Positions 16,339 to 25,778 of a DNA stretch of 46,092 nucleotides are shown in pieces (position 1 is the first letter of the stretch; the number at the start of each line of letters is the position of its first letter). The DNA comes from JBBQZU01 sp038207425. Lineage in GTDB: Bacteria > Bacteroidota > Bacteroidia > Flavobacteriales_D > Cryomorphaceae. The stretch covers positions 1 through 46,092 of the forward strand of contig JBBQZU010000025.1 in NCBI GenBank assembly GCA_038207425.1, in the 5' to 3' direction. A program made the translations under genes and the position numbers. The notes below the pieces were generated by a model. That model did no database searches. It saw only the letters and a list, made by a program, of their open reading frames with translations, and was not told where the DNA came from.

Positions 16339-18599
16339 GGGTTTTTTATTCCATATTGCTCCTGGTGATATTTTCCTTCACTTCACAAGCCCAAAAGGCA
16401 GATAAAGGTGCCCCGTGTGGAACAGATTTGAAGAAGCAAGACCCATGTAAGGTTTTTTCTTGTTTAGCGGACAACGGACTTCACCAGGAAGCATTTGGTA
16501 TGATGGTGCAGAACAAAACAGATATTTGCAATGGAGCAGATTTGCAAATCCGAAAAGTAAGGGTTCTCATTTCTAATAAGCGTTTTGAAGAAGCTGAATT
16601 TATTTTGAAAGACATCATCAATGATTTCCCTGAAGATCCGCGACATGAATTTGAACTTGAAAGGCTGGCCGAGTTAAGAGAGCGCCATCAGAACCCATTG
16701 CCACTTGAAGTAATATTTCTCTCAAATCAAAATTCTGATGAGAATGAAATGATAGGCTGGCTAGACTCAGGTGCGCCCGTTTCTCTAAGCGATAAAGGTG
16801 GATATGTGAATCATTTCCCAAATAGGAGAGCGTCTAATGGGGGTTATAATTTTCTTGATCTGAAGGGTGACGGATATAGCAAACAGCACCAGGTAATAAT
16901 GAATAGGTTTGATGCTGAAACATACCGCCACTTAGGGCCGGGGCAGACCCTCATGGACTCAATTATTATCTATACCGCCGTGGATGGAAGTCCATATAAA
17001 TTGGGCGAATCATCTGGCAAACTTCAATTATTTCAGTTTGACCTGCAGAGACCTAGAAGCAAGCCTGTTTTGCTTTCAGTTTGTGCTGATGGGTATAATG
17101 ATGCGTATCCTGTATTCGATAGTGAAACCAATACCCTTTATTTCTCCAGCGACAGGCCTGGAGGATGCGGTGGAATGGATATTTGGTATTCCGTTTTGGA
17201 GCTGAATAAATGGTCAGAACCTAAGTCAATGCCAGAAATTGTAAATACTTCAGCAAATGAGATGTTTCCTGAAATATTGCGCGATACGCTGTTCTACTCT
17301 TCAGACCGACCCGATTTAGGTTTTGGCGGGATGGATATTTATGGTTTTGATCTTACAAAGCAGAAGGTTTGGAATTTAGGAAGTCCTTTAAACACGGAAC
17401 ACCACGACTTTCGAATTGCTTTTGCATCAGTCAATGAGGCCTTTATTGTTTCGAACCGGCCAGCGGCTATGCTTGGCGATAATATTTTCAAAATTAAATG
17501 GTCGCGGAAAGAGCTTTTCTTTGATGAACTGCACCTTGAAGGTGAATGGTTAACAAGTGCTGTTGGTAAACAAGTAGTACTTGTAGACAAGGTAACTCTT
17601 GCAAAACATACAGCTATTGTCGATGCAAAAGGGAAAGTTCGTTTTTTCAATATTAAAGGACAATCAGAATTTGATTTGCAATTTCCCGATATCGAAATGC
17701 CAGATGGAGCCAAGTTGACCATTTCCGGAGGCGATGGCAGCTTCATTAAAGAAGTAGTTTCTGACGGCAGAGGCAGATTTATTTTTGAGCTGCTTACCCC
17801 TGAAGATTATTACCTCGAGAAAATTGTCAATGATAATCTCATATCAATGAGCAGAGACGCGATTTACAGACTTATGAAATCAGGGGAAATGACCTTTAGA
17901 AAGGTTCATATCGTCCTTGCCGATAGTAGTGGTAATCCTATTGGAAATATACGAACTACTGCGGAAGGTGCATTAATCTTTGAGTCGATGTCAGGACTTA
18001 GCCAGGTAAAAGTGAATTGTGATGTATCCAACACAAATGATATAATCAATATATACGGCAGCAAGGGCAATTTCATTAAATCACTGAAGCCCGATGATTT
18101 GAGCGAGAATATTTCGCTGGTTTTGGAAAGCGATGAGCGGGAGATATCTTTCAGCAATTTGCAATATCCTTATGAAATTACCAATTGGGAAAAGTACTTT
18201 ATACGTCCAGTATATTATGACTTTAACAAAGCCAGCGTTGCAGAACAAGGCATAGCTTCAATTAATGATGCAGTGAAAATATTGCTCGAGAATAGCGAAT
18301 TGATTATTGAGCTTTCAGGACATACTGATTCCAGAGGGTCGTCGGATTATAATATGAAATTATCTAAGAAAAGGGTAGAAGTCGTTAAAAACCACCTTAT
18401 CGCTAAAGGAATTCAGGCAGCCCGTATTGTCAGCAGGGCAGTCGGCGAATCAAGAATTATGAATGATTGCGCAGATGGTATTTTGTGCAGTGAAGACGAA
18501 CATTCATTAAACCGTCGAACAGAGCTAAAATTTATTGAACGGACTATGATTACTGAACTTGAAATAATGCCAGTTGGAGATGACCCATTATCGAATTAA
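16335..18599 (+). CDS. PorE-like OmpA-family protein with TPR-like, PD40 and regulatory-like domains, cassette B
   Basis: A 754-residue paralogue of 6907. Signal peptide (ending TSQAQ, residue 20), a cysteine-containing N-terminal helical region (about 25-125), PD40 propeller strands (about 255-385: LYFSSDRPGGCGGMDIWY, LFYSSDRPDLGFGGMDIYGF), regulatory-like beta domains (about 400-600), and an OmpA_C domain (about 623-745: VYYDFNKASV, SGHTDSRGSSDYNMKLSKKR, LNRRTEL). The start is TTG 16335, overlapping the previous stop by 4 bases; it directly begins the signal peptide. There is no lipobox. Probably a periplasmic anchor that holds the SprF and adhesin pair to peptidoglycan. Its 3' end overlaps the convergent gene at 18588 by 12 bases. 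Confidence 0.85.
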   Translation: MRVFYSILLLVIFSFTSQAQKADKGAPCGTDLKKQDPCKVFSCLADNGLHQEAFGMMVQNKTDICNGADLQIRKVRVLISNKRFEEAEFILKDIINDFPEDPRHEFELERLAELRERHQNPLPLEVIFLSNQNSDENEMIGWLDSGAPVSLSDKGGYVNHFPNRRASNGGYNFLDLKGDGYSKQHQVIMNRFDAETYRHLGPGQTLMDSIIIYTAVDGSPYKLGESSGKLQLFQFDLQRPRSKPVLLSVCADGYNDAYPVFDSETNTLYFSSDRPGGCGGMDIWYSVLELNKWSEPKSMPEIVNTSANEMFPEILRDTLFYSSDRPDLGFGGMDIYGFDLTKQKVWNLGSPLNTEHHDFRIAFASVNEAFIVSNRPAAMLGDNIFKIKWSRKELFFDELHLEGEWLTSAVGKQVVLVDKVTLAKHTAIVDAKGKVRFFNIKGQSEFDLQFPDIEMPDGAKLTISGGDGSFIKEVVSDGRGRFIFELLTPEDYYLEKIVNDNLISMSRDAIYRLMKSGEMTFRKVHIVLADSSGNPIGNIRTTAEGALIFESMSGLSQVKVNCDVSNTNDIINIYGSKGNFIKSLKPDDLSENISLVLESDEREISFSNLQYPYEITNWEKYFIRPVYYDFNKASVAEQGIASINDAVKILLENSELIIELSGHTDSRGSSDYNMKLSKKRVEVVKNHLIAKGIQAARIVSRAVGESRIMNDCADGILCSEDEHSLNRRTELKFIERTMITELEIMPVGDDPLSN

Positions 18600-21500
18600 A
18601 GTAACATGGCCTTGTAATTCGAACACATCGCCATAGCGTTCGCGGGCTACAATACGATACGGGTATACATCGGTAGGAACAAAATATTCTGAACCCATCT
18701 TTCCGCCATTCCAGCCTTGCTCGATATTTTCACATGAAAAAACAATTTCTCCCCACCTATTGAAAATTTCCATTTTGAATTCTGTGATATCAATTCCTTG
18801 TGCACGGAAAATATCATTTATACCATCCCCGTTCGGAGAAAATGCATTTGGTACATATACATCACCCCTGACGAATATACTTACAGAATCCGTTTGAAGA
18901 CATCCATCTGGCGTTATTACAAAAGCATAAAAAGTTGTGGTTTCTGGTGGATTTGTATACGGGTGCGGGCAGTCTAAACAACTCAAATATGGGCTAGGCT
19001 CCCAGGTAATTGGATACAGACTAAAAGACTCAATCATCACTTCATCGCCCAGATATATCACGCGGTCATTACCTGCCCGGAAAATTACCTGTGGATAAGT
19101 GTTTACAAGGAATCTCTGCTTTGCAGAACATCCTGACTCATCATATCCATAAAGTGTAAAATAGGTATTCTCAGATATTATTGCTGCAGTGACGGATTCA
19201 TCAGGACTGGCGACAAGATTCCGTGGTTCCCAGCTATAGCTAACTGCTCCAAACCCTTCCATAAAAAATGGCGCATCGAAGCATACCACATCGTCAACCA
19301 AAACGGTCACAGCGATTTCGTTTACAAAGACGGTAACTTTCAGGCTATCGCTTCCGCATTGATTTAAGGAAGTAACAGTGTATTCTGTAGTGACTGTGGG
19401 ATATGCAAAGGGATTGTTTATGGTGGTGCTGCTTAAACCCGTTGCAGGAGTCCAGTTGTATGTGTCGGCACCCGTTGCGGTAAGTTGCACAGCATCGCCA
19501 TTACAAGAAGTATATGATGTGGTGCCTGCTATATCAGGCGCGGCGGGCAGCAATGCTATTATTACGGTGCGCACAATGGTGCAACCCTCAGCAGTAGTTA
19601 CGGTTACTGCATAGGCAGTGGTAGATAAAGGTGTAGCGATAGGATTTGAAATATTGGTGTTGTTTAATCCTGTTGCAGGACTCCAAACATAACTTGCACC
19701 GCCACTTGCACTCAATTGGGTTGACAATCCAGGACAAATTTCTGCTGCATTGCTTATGGTTACACCTTCGCCTACCACTGGCACATTCACGTTGATTATT
19801 GCAATACCGCAACTCGTCGATCCAGTTACTGTATAGGTTGTTGTTTCGGTTCCACTGAAAATGGGATTGGCAATGGTAGTACTGCTCAATCCTGTTGAAG
19901 GAACCCATTGCCAGCTATCAGCACCTGATGCTAAAAGTTGTGCAGCCGCTCCGGCACATATGTCTTCAGGTACATCAACGTTGAGGGTTGGAGTTTCGCC
20001 TACCATAATTTCAACTAAAGTTGAATCGGGGTTCAGACATCCATCGCTGCTCGATGCGTAAAGAGTGATGGTATATAGACCGGGCGCATTAAAGGAATGG
20101 ACGGGATTTATAAGTGTGCTGGTTGTTCCATCGCCAAAATCCCATAAAAACAAATCTGCATCAACGCTCAAATTCAGCAAATTTATATTTACGCCAGGGC
20201 ATACCACATCGGGTGCATCTACTTCTGCCTGAGCACTCACAGAACCAAGACTAAACTTGAATACTGCAAGATTGCAGCCAGACGATGGGTTTATCTGAGA
20301 CCAAACTCCTTGTTGGGTAGGGAAGTCACTATTGGCCCAACAGCCCGCACAAACTGCTTGGTAAACGGTTCCGTTTTTGTCAAAACGGCTGGTGCCACCA
20401 TCTACGTGTTCGCTGCTTTGGCTGCCGCCAAAATAGGTAGCATAAGCCAAATCGGCTGCATTTATCCCAAGTACCATAATGTAAAAGTCACTGCCATCGG
20501 TATCGCTCTGAAAAGCATCACTGGTTACAGGCAATCCAAAGGTATTGCCACCCGCAGTATTTACTGATCCGCCCCAGCCTGAAACATAAATCTGACCGCA
20601 GTCACTTACTAAGAAAGCTGATGGAGTAATATCCACAGAGCTCGATCCGGAGCCGATGGTTGTGCTCCATAATGAGGTAGTCAGATCTGCTGAGAACTTT
20701 TGAACAAACAAACGCCCGTTTGAATTGCTGTATACACCCGGGCTTACTGGATAACTGCCTAGGCTTTGGCCAACCACATATACAAAACCTGCCAGATCTA
20801 TCTGCACGAAGTAATTGAGGTCAAAGGCAGATGTTCCATTGTAAGTGCAATGCAACAATGTGCTTCCATCAGCAGAAATATGGGCGACATACCCATCCAC
20901 ACCCCCTGAATAATTGCTTTGATAAGCAGCGGCAGTTACCGGAAGATTTGCACTTGTTGTCCCTCCTGTTACGTATACGCTATTGTCTGGTGCGAGCTGC
21001 AAACTTATTGCACTTTCAGGGGAGCTGCCCCCGATGAATGTACTCCATACGATGTTGGTCAATGAAGCATTCATTTTTACAATTACTCCGCTCAGTACAA
21101 GCGTTCCTACACCCGAATAACCATTTACAATGGGAAAGTTGGCTGAATTGGTTACAGATGCTATGTAAGGATTGCCTGCTGCGTCAACGACTATTTCGCC
21201 TCTGAATCTGTCGCCGTAATTGAAATCAAGTAATGTGCCGGTACTCACTCCATCGTTGCCGTTACCCCCTAGCAAGGTACTTGCCAGAAGCTGATTGCCG
21301 TTGCTATTTAATTTAGATACAAAAATGTCAGAGCCATTGGCATATATATAGCCTGCACCTGAAGTATTAAACCCACCTGCAAACGTAGTTTGATATGCCC
21401 CTGTGCTTAGAGGCCAATTAAATGATGAGGTAGAACCCATCACAAAAAGATTACCCGCACTGTCAGTGACTATTGAATGCGGTGCTTCATTGCCGCTACC

Positions 21501-22448
21501 ACCAAGAAAGGAATTGTATAGAAGCTGTGTACCGTCAAGGGTAAATTTAGAAATACCAACATCTATTGTACCACCTGCAAAGTTAACTTGGTATGCTCCG
21601 GAAGTTATCGGAAAGTCAGCTCCGAATAAGATCGATCCTGCATAGAGATGGCCTTCACTATCATAACTTGCTGTAAAACCGAAGCTATTACTTACGCTTC
21701 CTACGTAAGTTGAAAAGTCAAGTTCAGGATCAATGATCAGCTCTTTGGCCATATCATACCCTTCTGGGAAATGATATTTCACCCTGTTTTTCGAAAGTTT
21801 ATACTCACAAGCTACCGGTATTATTGAACCTGCATCGCTAAGCTGATAGGCAAATGGTCGTAGCTCGCGGTATTCTCCTACCGAAGTTTGCATAAGCAAT
21901 GCTCCTTCTTCGTCTATAAGTACCTTCTGAGCTCCTTCAATTTCTACTAAAATAGGCTCGGGTGTTGAACCGGCAGCCACAATGTATTCATATTTCACAT
22001 TGCCATTTATGGCATCAAACCTCAGGTCAATGCCTTGATATATTTCTTCAAACCTGATTTGTCCATACGATTTTACATTACTTGCCCATTGCGATGGGTT
22101 ATTGCCGACGAAGTAATTGTTGTAATAGGCTTGTGGTTTCGCCTCATCTCTGACACGTGAAAGATCTGCGCCGGCAAGCCGGCATTTTAGCGCATGAATA
22201 TTACCTGTGTTTTCTTCTGCACCTTGCACCCAATCATGCAATTTTTGGTAGAAGTTGTTTTCGAGAAGTTGGATGGTAAGGCCATCTTGATCAATGTAAA
22301 CATAGCCCCCTTGAATTTCAGCCCGGTATTGCACAGCGCTGTTCCACTGACCTTCATTGCGCACAAAGCTGCCCTGGGCCATTGCCTGAAAGCAATTGCC
22401 TAAACAAATCAAGCTAATGATCAAAGCATATTTGCAGCACCCGCGCAT
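18588..22448 (-). CDS. Giant SBBP beta-propeller / PKD protein with T9SS type B sorting domain
   Basis: A 1286-residue secreted protein. Signal peptide (ending QAMAQ, residue 25), an N-terminal conserved beta domain opening FVRNEGQW (about 26-250), then many SBBP-type propeller repeats (about 250-735), recognisable by DSAGNLFVMGSTSS, DAAGNPYIASVTNS and SDCGQIYVSGWGGS. A PKD domain follows (LWDFGDGTTSTLINPVHSF, about 765-815). Three Ig-like repeats share W-P-x-TGL-(S/N)-x-T-x-I-x-NP, and a fourth is degenerate. A CHU_C type B sorting domain ends the protein (YVPNAFSPNGDGINDIF, MEIFNRWGEIVF, about 1190-1286). Likely a T9SS-exported surface or gliding-associated adhesin. It is transcribed toward cassette B and shares no operon with it. 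A TACTTTAA box near 22502-22509 could be its -7 element (weak). Confidence 0.9.
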   Translation of the reverse strand: MRGCCKYALIISLICLGNCFQAMAQGSFVRNEGQWNSAVQYRAEIQGGYVYIDQDGLTIQLLENNFYQKLHDWVQGAEENTGNIHALKCRLAGADLSRVRDEAKPQAYYNNYFVGNNPSQWASNVKSYGQIRFEEIYQGIDLRFDAINGNVKYEYIVAAGSTPEPILVEIEGAQKVLIDEEGALLMQTSVGEYRELRPFAYQLSDAGSIIPVACEYKLSKNRVKYHFPEGYDMAKELIIDPELDFSTYVGSVSNSFGFTASYDSEGHLYAGSILFGADFPITSGAYQVNFAGGTIDVGISKFTLDGTQLLYNSFLGGSGNEAPHSIVTDSAGNLFVMGSTSSFNWPLSTGAYQTTFAGGFNTSGAGYIYANGSDIFVSKLNSNGNQLLASTLLGGNGNDGVSTGTLLDFNYGDRFRGEIVVDAAGNPYIASVTNSANFPIVNGYSGVGTLVLSGVIVKMNASLTNIVWSTFIGGSSPESAISLQLAPDNSVYVTGGTTSANLPVTAAAYQSNYSGGVDGYVAHISADGSTLLHCTYNGTSAFDLNYFVQIDLAGFVYVVGQSLGSYPVSPGVYSNSNGRLFVQKFSADLTTSLWSTTIGSGSSSVDITPSAFLVSDCGQIYVSGWGGSVNTAGGNTFGLPVTSDAFQSDTDGSDFYIMVLGINAADLAYATYFGGSQSSEHVDGGTSRFDKNGTVYQAVCAGCWANSDFPTQQGVWSQINPSSGCNLAVFKFSLGSVSAQAEVDAPDVVCPGVNINLLNLSVDADLFLWDFGDGTTSTLINPVHSFNAPGLYTITLYASSSDGCLNPDSTLVEIMVGETPTLNVDVPEDICAGAAAQLLASGADSWQWVPSTGLSSTTIANPIFSGTETTTYTVTGSTSCGIAIINVNVPVVGEGVTISNAAEICPGLSTQLSASGGASYVWSPATGLNNTNISNPIATPLSTTAYAVTVTTAEGCTIVRTVIIALLPAAPDIAGTTSYTSCNGDAVQLTATGADTYNWTPATGLSSTTINNPFAYPTVTTEYTVTSLNQCGSDSLKVTVFVNEIAVTVLVDDVVCFDAPFFMEGFGAVSYSWEPRNLVASPDESVTAAIISENTYFTLYGYDESGCSAKQRFLVNTYPQVIFRAGNDRVIYLGDEVMIESFSLYPITWEPSPYLSCLDCPHPYTNPPETTTFYAFVITPDGCLQTDSVSIFVRGDVYVPNAFSPNGDGINDIFRAQGIDITEFKMEIFNRWGEIVFSCENIEQGWNGGKMGSEYFVPTDVYPYRIVARERYGDVFELQGHVTLIR

Positions 22449-22561
22449 TGCTCACTAAATTACATATTTATGACGTAAGTGCGTATTAAAAGTTGGGTGG
22501 CTTAAAGTATTGTATTCAGTACATTCAAATGCGCATTCATTAAGAATTCCTATTAAAGCGT

Positions 22562-22569
22562 TACCTTTG
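22562..22569 (+). promoter_or_regulatory. Predicted -7 element (TACCTTTG) of purF
   Basis: An exact match to the Bacteroidota TAnnTTTG -7 consensus, 32 bases before the purF ATG. No clear TTG -33 box is seen at the expected distance, so the call rests on the -7 match and position. Confidence 0.6.
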
Positions 22570-22601
22570 AACCTTCTTACTAAAACGCTTAGGAAGCACC
22601 A

Positions 22602-24503
22602 ATGAGCGATTCCATCAAGCATGAGTGTGGTATTGCCATGCTCAGGCTTAAAAAGCCTCTAAACTACTACCGCGAAAAATACGGCACTTCGTTTTATGCG
22701 CTGAACAAAATGTATCTCCTTATGGAGAAACAACACAACCGAGGGCAGGATGGCGCAGGTGTGGCCTGCATAAAATTCGATATGGAGCCGGGGCAACGCT
22801 ATATAAGTCGCCACCGCAGCAACAGCTCAAGACCAATTCTCGACGTATTTGATTATATAAATAACAGATTCAGAGCGTTAGAGCAAACTGCGCCCGAGCG
22901 TCTTAAAGATGTGGAGTGGCTCAAGCAGAATGAAGCTTTTACAGGCGAAGTATTTTTGGGCCATGTGCGCTACGGTACTTTCGGTAAAAACAGTATTGAA
23001 AATTGCCATCCTTTTCTTCGGCAGAATAATTGGAAAACCCGCAATCTTGTTGTGGCAGGCAACTTTAATCTCACCAACGTTGATGAGCTTTTCCAATTCA
23101 TGGTGAGTATCGGTCAGCATCCTAAAGAGATGTCGGACACGGTGACGGTTATGGAGAAAATTGGCCATTTTTTGGATGAGGAGAATGACCGTCTCGTCGC
23201 CTATTATAAATCGCTGGGCTTTTCGAAGCAGCAAATTACTTCCAAAATTGTAGAGCATATTGATATTGCCACAATACTCCGCCGATCAGCCGAAGACTGG
23301 GATGGAGGTTATGCCATGGCTGGACTTTTTGGCCATGGCGATGCTTTTGTGCTGCGAGACCCCAATGGAATAAGACCTGCATTTTATTACGATGATGAAG
23401 AGGTAACTGTGGTAGCATCGGAGCGTCCGGTTATACAAACGGCTTTTAACTTACAATCATCAGATGTGCACGAACTGCCACCGGGACATGCTTTGCTGAT
23501 AAGATATTCAGGCGCCGTTTCTGTAGAAATGATCAGAGAGCCCGGTGAGAGAAAAGCATGTTCATTTGAACGAATTTATTTTTCCCGCGGAAGCGATACA
23601 GACATCTACAAGGAGCGGCTGGCGCTTGGAAAGGCTATTGTGCCTGCCGTGATGAAGATGGTGAATAGGGATTTGGAGCATACTGTTTTTAGTTTTATTC
23701 CGAACACTGCTGAGGTGGCTTTCTTTGGACTTATGAAGGGTCTGGAAGACAAACTCAACGCCTGGAAAAAGGAACAAATTCTGAAGCTTGGCAATAACAT
23801 GGATCCCGATATGTTGGAGAGTATACTCGGACGCAGACCGCGTATGGAAAAGATTGCGGTGAAAGATGCCAAACTTCGCACATTTATCACACAAGATGAG
23901 TCTCGTGATGATATGGTGGCGCATGTGTATGACGTTACCTACGGCGCTGTGAATCCGGGAGTTGATAACCTTGTAGTGATTGATGACAGCATAGTACGCG
24001 GCACCACTCTTAAGCAAAGCATCATCAGAATATTAGGTAGATTAAAGCCTAAGAAAATAGTTATCGTCTCAAGCGCTCCACAAATCCGCTATCCCGATTG
24101 CTATGGTATCGATATGGCCAAACTTGGCGATTTCATTGCCTTTCAGGCCGCAATTTCGCTACTGCGAAAGTCGGGAAGGGCGATGCTGATAGACAAGGTT
24201 TATCAAAAATGTAAGAACCAAAGTAATTTGCCGAAAGGAGAGATTAAGAACTACGTCAAGGAGATGTATGACCCTTTTACATATGATGAAATTTCTGCGG
24301 AAATTTCGGTGTTGTTGACTCCTGATGACGCAGGCTGCCCTGTAGAAATTATATATCAGACTATTGAAGGATTGCACGCATCATGCCCGAACCATCTCGG
24401 CGATTGGTACTTCAGCGGCAATTATCCTACTCCGGGAGGTAATCGTGTAGTGAACAGGGCTTTTATCAATTACTATGAAGGCAGGAATGTAAGGGCCTAT
24501 TGA
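22602..24503 (+). CDS. purF: Amidophosphoribosyltransferase, long Bacteroidota form
   Basis: First committed step of purine synthesis: glutamine plus PRPP to 5-phosphoribosylamine. The N-terminal class II glutaminase begins KHECGIAM with the candidate nucleophile Cys9, implying removal of an 8-residue leader as in PurF propeptides. HNRGQDGAG and GHVRYGT are glutaminase motifs. The PRPP-binding loop VVIDDSIVRGTT lies near residue 458-469 in the phosphoribosyltransferase half. At 633 residues it is well above the usual roughly 500; insertions lie between glutaminase motifs and before the PRPP loop, and the C-terminus is extended. Such long forms are known in Bacteroidota. The ATG follows AGGAAG. 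The gene is monocistronic and converges on the DUF2480 gene with a 19-base gap. Confidence 0.93.
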   Translation: MSDSIKHECGIAMLRLKKPLNYYREKYGTSFYALNKMYLLMEKQHNRGQDGAGVACIKFDMEPGQRYISRHRSNSSRPILDVFDYINNRFRALEQTAPERLKDVEWLKQNEAFTGEVFLGHVRYGTFGKNSIENCHPFLRQNNWKTRNLVVAGNFNLTNVDELFQFMVSIGQHPKEMSDTVTVMEKIGHFLDEENDRLVAYYKSLGFSKQQITSKIVEHIDIATILRRSAEDWDGGYAMAGLFGHGDAFVLRDPNGIRPAFYYDDEEVTVVASERPVIQTAFNLQSSDVHELPPGHALLIRYSGAVSVEMIREPGERKACSFERIYFSRGSDTDIYKERLALGKAIVPAVMKMVNRDLEHTVFSFIPNTAEVAFFGLMKGLEDKLNAWKKEQILKLGNNMDPDMLESILGRRPRMEKIAVKDAKLRTFITQDESRDDMVAHVYDVTYGAVNPGVDNLVVIDDSIVRGTTLKQSIIRILGRLKPKKIVIVSSAPQIRYPDCYGIDMAKLGDFIAFQAAISLLRKSGRAMLIDKVYQKCKNQSNLPKGEIKNYVKEMYDPFTYDEISAEISVLLTPDDAGCPVEIIYQTIEGLHASCPNHLGDWYFSGNYPTPGGNRVVNRAFINYYEGRNVRAY

Positions 24504-24522
24504 AACTCTACTGGGTCAAGTA

Positions 24523-25035
24523 TCATTTCTTTTTGTAAACCGGTACGGTGCTGCACGGTTCGCCAAACATTAAGCTTTTAACCACGGGCATGAGTTTGGC
24601 TGTAATTTGTCCATAAGCCGAAAAAGCCAGATTTCCCTTACCACAGCCTTTTATGATGACACGTGCATTGCGGTAGGTTTCGGTATCTAGGCCTTCTATT
24701 TTTTTAGCAACAGTAACAGCCGTAAAGGAGTCGGGGTTGCCGAAATGCAGCGTCTTAACAATTGGTGCCAGGCACGCTGCGACCAGCATATATGCCCAAT
24801 GAGGGATGATTGCATCAGCGCTGCAAAATACTGCCACAATTTTGCCGGTATAATTTTCCCAATTGGTACTTTCTACGAAAGAGCGGAAATCTTTTTCCTT
24901 CAGAGCGATACCTTCCCAAAGTTGTTGGGAGATATCTAAAGAAATTATTTCTTCTATGGGAAGAAAACTATCCATCTCCAGCACCACGAGGCCGCTGGCA
25001 GCAACTTTGTTTTCTATAGACTGTTCCGAGCTCAT
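24523..25035 (-). CDS. DUF2480 family protein, last gene of the suf operon
   Basis: A 170-residue cytosolic protein that I recognise as the DUF2480 family, conserved in Bacteroidota and without an assigned function. Visible features are an acidic N-terminal part (VVLEMDSFLPIEEI), a hydrophobic core (IIPHWAYMLVAACLAPIV), a single Cys within VIIKGCGKGNL, and another near the end (MFGEPCSTVPVYKKK). The start codon lies one base after the sufT stop, so translation is coupled to the Fe-S assembly genes. This suggests a role in Fe-S cluster biogenesis or in using its products (inference from context only). Confidence 0.8.
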   Translation of the reverse strand: MSSEQSIENKVAASGLVVLEMDSFLPIEEIISLDISQQLWEGIALKEKDFRSFVESTNWENYTGKIVAVFCSADAIIPHWAYMLVAACLAPIVKTLHFGNPDSFTAVTVAKKIEGLDTETYRNARVIIKGCGKGNLAFSAYGQITAKLMPVVKSLMFGEPCSTVPVYKKK

Positions 25036-25036
25036 A

Positions 25037-25348
25037 TCATAGAAATCCTAACTCCAATTGTGCTTCTTCGCTCATCATGTTTTTGTCCCATGGTGGGTCA
25101 AAGGTTATTTCCACTTTTGCAGATTTCACATCATCTAGCCCTGCTACTTTTTGCTCTACTTCCACAGGTAGTGATTCGGCTACAGGGCACGATGGTGAAG
25201 TAAGAGTCATCGTTACTTTTACCTCTGCATCCTCTGATATTTCAATATTGTATACCAGACCCAATTCGTAAATATCAACCGGTATTTCGGGGTCGTATAC
25301 TGACTTGAGTGCAGTGATAATTAGATCTTCGAGTTCTTTCTTATTCAT
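25037..25348 (-). CDS. sufT: SufT/MIP18-like (DUF59) Fe-S assembly factor
   Basis: A 103-residue DUF59 protein. The signature DPEIPVDIYELGLVY is at residues 19-33, and the conserved Cys54 sits in SPSCPVAESLP. Related proteins help mature Fe-S targets in the cytosol. The start chosen is ATG 25348 (MNKKELED), one base beyond the sufE stop; a longer reading from 25375 would overlap sufE by 26 bases and adds residues not seen in the family. Position between sufE and DUF2480 in one uninterrupted operon supports a SUF-linked role. Confidence 0.9.
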   Translation of the reverse strand: MNKKELEDLIITALKSVYDPEIPVDIYELGLVYNIEISEDAEVKVTMTLTSPSCPVAESLPVEVEQKVAGLDDVKSAKVEITFDPPWDKNMMSEEAQLELGFL

Positions 25349-25349
25349 G

Positions 25350-25778
25350 TTATGCGGTTTTTGCCTGTAGGGCAATCGCGTAAAACTTTATTTGCTTCAG
25401 CATTGACACCAATCCATTTGATCGGGTTGGCGAGAGGTGCTCTTTGAGTCCAATTCTGTCAACAAAACCGAGGCTGGCTTTTGTTATTTCTTCTGCTTTG
25501 TGGTCATTGAATATCCGCAGCATAAGTGCTACAATTCCTTTGGTAATAAGTGCATCACTGTCGGCGGCGTAGCGTACTTTACCATCCTGAAGTTCGGCAT
25601 ACAGCCATACCCGAGATTGGCAGCCTTTGATGAGGTTTTCATCAGTTCTATGGATATTGCCTATTACTGTCAAACTATTGCCCAAATCTATGAGATGCTC
25701 GTATTTGTCAACCCAGTCTGTGAGCATGGCAAACTCTTCAACAACCTCATCTTGTATTTCTGCAATGGATCGGGTCAT
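25350..25778 (-). CDS. sufE: SufE sulfur-acceptor protein
   Basis: A 142-residue SufE. It accepts persulfide sulfur from SufS and passes it to the SufBCD scaffold. The acceptor Cys53 is in the conserved LIKGCQSRVW motif. The N-terminal IQDEVVEEFAMLTDWVDKYEHLIDLG matches the family. The ATG overlaps the sufS stop by 4 bases, and sufT begins just past the stop. Length is typical. Confidence 0.96.
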   Translation of the reverse strand: MTRSIAEIQDEVVEEFAMLTDWVDKYEHLIDLGNSLTVIGNIHRTDENLIKGCQSRVWLYAELQDGKVRYAADSDALITKGIVALMLRIFNDHKAEEITKASLGFVDRIGLKEHLSPTRSNGLVSMLKQIKFYAIALQAKTA

